Below are positions 6,762 to 8,845 of a DNA stretch of 8,845 nucleotides, piece by piece (position 1 is the stretch's first letter; each line of letters begins with the position of its first letter). The notes below the pieces were generated by a model. That model saw only the letters and a program-made list of their open reading frames with translations. It did not search any database and was not told the origin of the DNA. The DNA lies in assembly GCA_035637175.1 (NCBI GenBank), contig DASPXS010000267.1:1-8845 (forward strand). The letters run 5' to 3'. Source of the stretch: AV2 sp035637175. GTDB taxonomy: Bacteria > Verrucomicrobiota > Verrucomicrobiia > Limisphaerales > AV2. The translations under genes were made by a program, and so were the position numbers.

Positions 6762-6793
6762 ATCACTCCGTCACTTCATCACTCCATTCACGA
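6762..6793. repeat. Short 8-bp tandem repeat in the dehydrogenase-aldolase gap
   Basis: ATCACTCC, GTCACTTC, ATCACTCC and ATTCACGA follow in 8-bp phase (6762-6769, 6770-6777, 6778-6785, 6786-6793). The first and third are identical. GGAGTG, the inverse of CACTCC, recurs at 6715-6720 and 6731-6736, so the leader could also pair with itself. On the minus strand this lies in the transcript between the dehydrogenase stop and the aldolase start. The unit differs from the TTYAACGR array but shares its period and its intergenic, pre-start placement. Confidence 0.5.
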
Positions 6794-6798
6794 CCGTT

Positions 6799-7800
6799 TC
6801 ATTTGAGTTTCACTCGCAGGGCGGGAGACTCGTAAACTTCCGGGTTCACCGCAAACCGCGGTCGCCGGCCGCGCATCAGATCGATAATGGCCTGGGTAGC
6901 TGCCAGGCTGACGCGTTCTCCGGTCTCGCGGGCGAACGAGGCCAGATGCGGCGTCAGCAATACGTTCGGCGCCTTGCGCAGGGTATGGTCGGCAGGCAGC
7001 GGCTCAACGACGAAGGCGTCCAGCGCCGCGCCGGCGATCCAGCCTTCCTGCAGCGCCCGCGCCAGTGCGTCCTCATCGACAAGCGCGCCTCGCGCGGTGT
7101 TGATGAGGAAGGCAGTTTTCTTCATCCTGCGTAACTGTGTTTCTCCAATCAGACCGCGATTTTTGGGCGTCAAGGCCGCATGCAGCGAAAGGAAATCGCT
7201 CTCGGCCAGGAGTTCGTCCAGCGGGACGAACTGCACGCCGAGCTTTTCGGCTTCGGCGTTGGGTTGTATATCGTGCGCCTTCAGGCGCATGTTGAAGCCC
7301 GTCGCCCGGCGCGCCACGGCGCGGCCGATTCGTCCGCAACCGAGAATGCCGAGCGTTTTGCCGAACACGTCATTACCCCAAACGCCGCGCCAGACCGCAT
7401 GGGTCATGTCCAGATGACCGATGTGCACGCGGCGGGCGAGCGCGAGCAGCAGCGCGAAGGCAAAATCCGCGACGGTTTCGTCGAGCAACCCGGGGGTGTA
7501 GGCGACCACGATGCCCGCCCGGGTCGCCGCGGGAACGTCAATGGCATCGTAGCCCACGCCCCAGCGGGAAATGATTTTCAGTCCAGCGGCAGCAACCGAA
7601 GAGAGCACACCTTCAGCGAATTTATCCGTGCTGGCCAGCACGGCGTCCACGTCCGGCAGGAGTATCAGCAATTCCTCGGCGGGGCAGGGGCCGGGCTTAG
7701 GGGGAAGCCTCAGTTCGCAACCGGAGTCGCGCAGCAATTGCAGGGCGGCCGCGCCGACTTCATTCATTGTTCGCGCCGTTATGAGGACCTTCCAGGACAC
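6799..7800 (-). CDS. D-2-hydroxyacid dehydrogenase, phosphoglycerate-dehydrogenase-like
   Basis: This is a cytoplasmic NAD-type 2-hydroxyacid dehydrogenase of 333 residues from GTG 7800 (MSWKVLITARTM). A GTG at 7866 would add 22 residues (APPGTRKATLHIG...), which look like translated non-coding DNA, so I prefer 7800. ATG 7767 would remove the first Rossmann strand. Numbering from 7800, SRWGVGYDAIDV lies at 78-89, GCGRIG at 154-159, and the adenosine-ribose Asp is D177 (KAHD). The catalytic residues R237, E266 and H285 (NTARG, VEP, TPH) have the same spacing as in the other dehydrogenase here. It lacks the C-terminal ACT or ASB domains of full-length SerA, so a role in serine synthesis is less likely than oxidation or reduction of a sugar-derived 2-hydroxy/2-keto acid. 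It heads the minus-strand group and diverges from the Fur-family regulator. Exact substrate unknown. Confidence 0.9.
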   Translation of the reverse strand: MSWKVLITARTMNEVGAAALQLLRDSGCELRLPPKPGPCPAEELLILLPDVDAVLASTDKFAEGVLSSVAAAGLKIISRWGVGYDAIDVPAATRAGIVVAYTPGLLDETVADFAFALLLALARRVHIGHLDMTHAVWRGVWGNDVFGKTLGILGCGRIGRAVARRATGFNMRLKAHDIQPNAEAEKLGVQFVPLDELLAESDFLSLHAALTPKNRGLIGETQLRRMKKTAFLINTARGALVDEDALARALQEGWIAGAALDAFVVEPLPADHTLRKAPNVLLTPHLASFARETGERVSLAATQAIIDLMRGRRPRFAVNPEVYESPALRVKLK

Positions 7801-7962
7801 GGCGGCGGAGTTTAGCGGCTCCCGCCCGATGTGCAAGGTTGCCTTACGGGTGCCAGGTGGAGCCACATATATTCAAGGGCTCTACCGATCCGCACGGGGC
7901 CAGTCATAAACCATTGCCTGGTGAACTCGTTGCCTCAATGAGAGGCTGAGATTAGTTGAGAT

Positions 7963-7977
7963 TTAGAATTATTCTAA
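7963..7977. promoter_or_regulatory. PerR/Fur-type 7-1-7 operator
   Basis: TTAGAATTATTCTAA is a perfect 7-1-7 inverted repeat. It differs from the Bacillus PerR box TTATAATnATTATAA at one symmetric position in each arm. It matches the Fur 7-1-7 half-site TGATAAT at five of seven positions. It ends three bases before the -35 of the Fur-family gene, which is a good place for autoregulation. Binding by the adjacent regulator is an inference. Confidence 0.65.
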
Positions 7978-7980
7978 GTA

Positions 7981-8008
7981 TTGACAGGGCCAGCGGCTTG
8001 TATACATT
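7981..8008 (+). promoter_or_regulatory. Promoter of the Fur-family regulator
   Basis: A consensus -35, TTGACA (7981-7986), is followed after 16 bases by TACATT (8003-8008) or after 14 by TATACA (8001-8006); each matches the -10 consensus at four of six positions. Transcription would start near 8013-8016, only 2-5 bases before the ATG at 8018. The mRNA would then be leaderless or nearly so, in keeping with the absence of a Shine-Dalgarno sequence. Confidence 0.55.
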
Positions 8009-8017
8009 GCCAACGCT

Positions 8018-8449
8018 ATGACTTCGGTCGAGAAGAAAATGCCTCGCATCAACGAGCGCCTCGCGACGAGCGGCTTTCGATTTACGCCCCAACGCGAGCA
8101 TGTTTATAACGTGTTGCTTGGAGAGCGCGACCATCCGACCGCCGAGCAGGTCTTCCTGCGCGCCAAGAAGGGCATGCCGGACATCTCCATGGCCACGGTT
8201 TACAACTGCCTCGACGCGCTGGTCAAGTGCGGGCTGGCCAAGCAGGTGAATCTGGACCGCGGCGCCATGCGTTTTTGCCCGAATATGCACGAGCATTGCC
8301 ACTTTTACTGCGAAAGCTGCGGTGGCGTTTACGACATTGATTTGACCCGCGCGCGGCCGGAAGTTCCGATGCCGCGCGGGTTCAAGGCGACTCACTGGGA
8401 ATTGTCCGTTCGCGGTCTTTGTCCGGGTTGCGCAATGAAAAGAAAATGA
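8018..8449 (+). CDS. Fur/PerR-family metal-dependent transcriptional regulator
   Basis: The 143-residue DNA-binding repressor has a winged helix with FTPQR (22-26) and the recognition segment ATVYNCLDAL (59-68). The dimerisation/metal domain follows. Structural zinc cysteines are C98/C101 (CESC) and C135/C138 (CPGC). Aligned to B. subtilis PerR, the regulatory ligands are H39 (for H37), H93 and H95 (for H91, H93) and D106 (for D104, usually Glu in Fur). The ligand equivalent to D85 is Cys, C87 in RFCPNMHEHCH. Four further Cys (C64, C71, C87, C94) lie outside the zinc sites. The set fits PerR better than Fur, but the Cys substitution makes a peroxide-, iron- or thiol-responsive role all possible. 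A PerR-type box precedes its promoter. ATG 8039 (M8) is an alternative start. It is co-directional with sufB after 127 bp, suggesting control of Fe-S assembly. Confidence 0.92.
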   Translation: MTSVEKKMPRINERLATSGFRFTPQREHVYNVLLGERDHPTAEQVFLRAKKGMPDISMATVYNCLDALVKCGLAKQVNLDRGAMRFCPNMHEHCHFYCESCGGVYDIDLTRARPEVPMPRGFKATHWELSVRGLCPGCAMKRK

Positions 8450-8465
8450 CCCGACGCGCGAGGGA

Positions 8466-8569
8466 TTTAACGTTTTAACGTTTTAACGATTCAACGATTT
8501 AACGATTCAACGATTTAACGGTTCAACGATTTAACGGTTCAACGATTTAACGGTTCAACGTTTTAACGA
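8466..8569 (+). repeat. Thirteen-copy 8-bp tandem repeat (TTYAACGR) in the sufB leader
   Basis: Thirteen contiguous 8-bp units run from 8466 to 8569 with no break in phase. The third base alternates T and C from unit 3 onward: TTTAACGA then TTCAACGA, later TTTAACGG then TTCAACGA. The invariant core is AACG. Variation is confined to base 3 (T/C) and base 8 (A, G or T). The array begins 16 bases after the regulator's stop and ends 7 bases before the sufB ATG. It therefore fills nearly the whole intergenic gap and the place where a ribosome binding site would normally lie. The A/T-rich RNA would be largely unstructured. Confidence 0.95.
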
Positions 8570-8576
8570 TGAAAAC

Positions 8577-8845
8577 ATGAGCACGGCAACTGAAACCATT
8601 GAAGGCCTGGTTAAACAGGAATACAAATACGGGTTCTACACAGACGTCGAAGCCGATGCGGCGCCGCCTGGATTGAACGAGGAAATCATCCGCCTGATCT
8701 CGCGCAAAAAGAACGAACCGGAGTGGCTGACCGATTGGCGGCTCAAGGCGTATCGGCATTGGCTCACAATGAAGGAACCGACGTGGCCAAAGGTGCATCA
8801 TGCGCCGATTGATTATCAGGGCATCGTCTATTACTCGGCGCCGAA
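8577..8845 (+). CDS. sufB: Fe-S cluster assembly protein SufB (5' part, cut by window edge)
   Basis: The first 89 codons are present and the frame is still open at the edge. It reads MSTATETIEGLVKQEYKYGF, then PPGLNEEIIRLISRKKNEPEWL, DWRLKAYRHWL and KEPTWPKVHHAPIDYQGI, ending YYSAP. These are the standard N-terminal landmarks of SufB, the scaffold subunit of the SufBCD cysteine-desulfurase-coupled Fe-S assembly complex in the cytosol. The rest, including the beta-helix core and the catalytic Cys, lies outside the window. No Shine-Dalgarno sequence precedes it. A four-codon mini-frame (ATGAAAACATGA, 8569-8580) overlaps the start, with its stop codon TGA sharing two bases with the sufB ATG. sufC and sufD would be expected downstream, and the upstream PerR-like gene suggests oxidative or iron control. 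Confidence 0.95.
   Translation, partial: MSTATETIEGLVKQEYKYGFYTDVEADAAPPGLNEEIIRLISRKKNEPEWLTDWRLKAYRHWLTMKEPTWPKVHHAPIDYQGIVYYSAP

Noticed and set aside
7180..7815. 211-residue open frame on the plus strand opposite the second dehydrogenase
   Set aside because: It is a shadow of a well-supported dehydrogenase; no motif and no start signal.

Overview
The window looks like a chromosomal segment of a GC-rich member of the Verrucomicrobiota (or a near relative in the PVC group). That assignment is an inference. It rests on the overall look of the proteins (sugar-acid kinase, GntP permease with an enlarged N-terminal region, glycerate-dehydrogenase-like protein) and on intergenic inverted repeats of the type GTGGCRCGRGCGTCYCGCCCGTG, which I associate with these genomes. 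No rRNA, tRNA, CRISPR array, transposase or phage gene is visible.

Layout, left to right. Positions 1-508 are a non-coding mosaic of repeats: diverged GTTCATGG...CCATGAAC units, a near-perfect 38-bp palindrome, and a 60-bp inverted repeat. A PfkB-family kinase, most likely 2-keto-3-deoxygluconate kinase (545-1645, +), follows. Next come a secreted protein built from three exactly 75-residue repeats (1841-2704, +) and a strong intrinsic terminator. A second repeat-bearing gap (2763-3151) leads to a GntP-family gluconate/sugar-acid permease (3152-4618, +). Three minus-strand genes converge on it: a 2-hydroxyacid dehydrogenase resembling hydroxypyruvate reductase/glycerate dehydrogenase (4652-5608), an HpcH/HpaI class II aldolase (5902-6696), and a second, phosphoglycerate-dehydrogenase-like 2-hydroxyacid dehydrogenase (6799-7800). 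Diverging from these is a Fur/PerR-family regulator (8018-8449, +). It has a perfect 7-1-7 PerR-type box just ahead of its promoter. After a 104-bp array of thirteen 8-bp repeats, the 5' end of sufB (8577 to the window edge, +) begins.

How the parts may work together. The permease, the kinase, the aldolase and the two dehydrogenases fit uptake and breakdown of sugar acids. GntP would import gluconate-like acids. The kinase would feed a phosphorylated Entner-Doudoroff branch, the pyruvate-dependent aldolase would cleave non-phosphorylated 2-keto-3-deoxy acids, and the dehydrogenases would reduce 2-keto or hydroxypyruvate-type products. The exact substrates cannot be read from the sequence. The right end is a separate module: a peroxide/iron-type regulator placed directly ahead of Fe-S cluster assembly.

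The points most worth a second look are the 8-bp repeat array in the sufB leader and its three-unit echo ahead of the kinase start, the PerR-like regulator with Cys in a metal-ligand position and a possibly leaderless promoter, the 38-bp palindrome, and the general lack of Shine-Dalgarno sequences.
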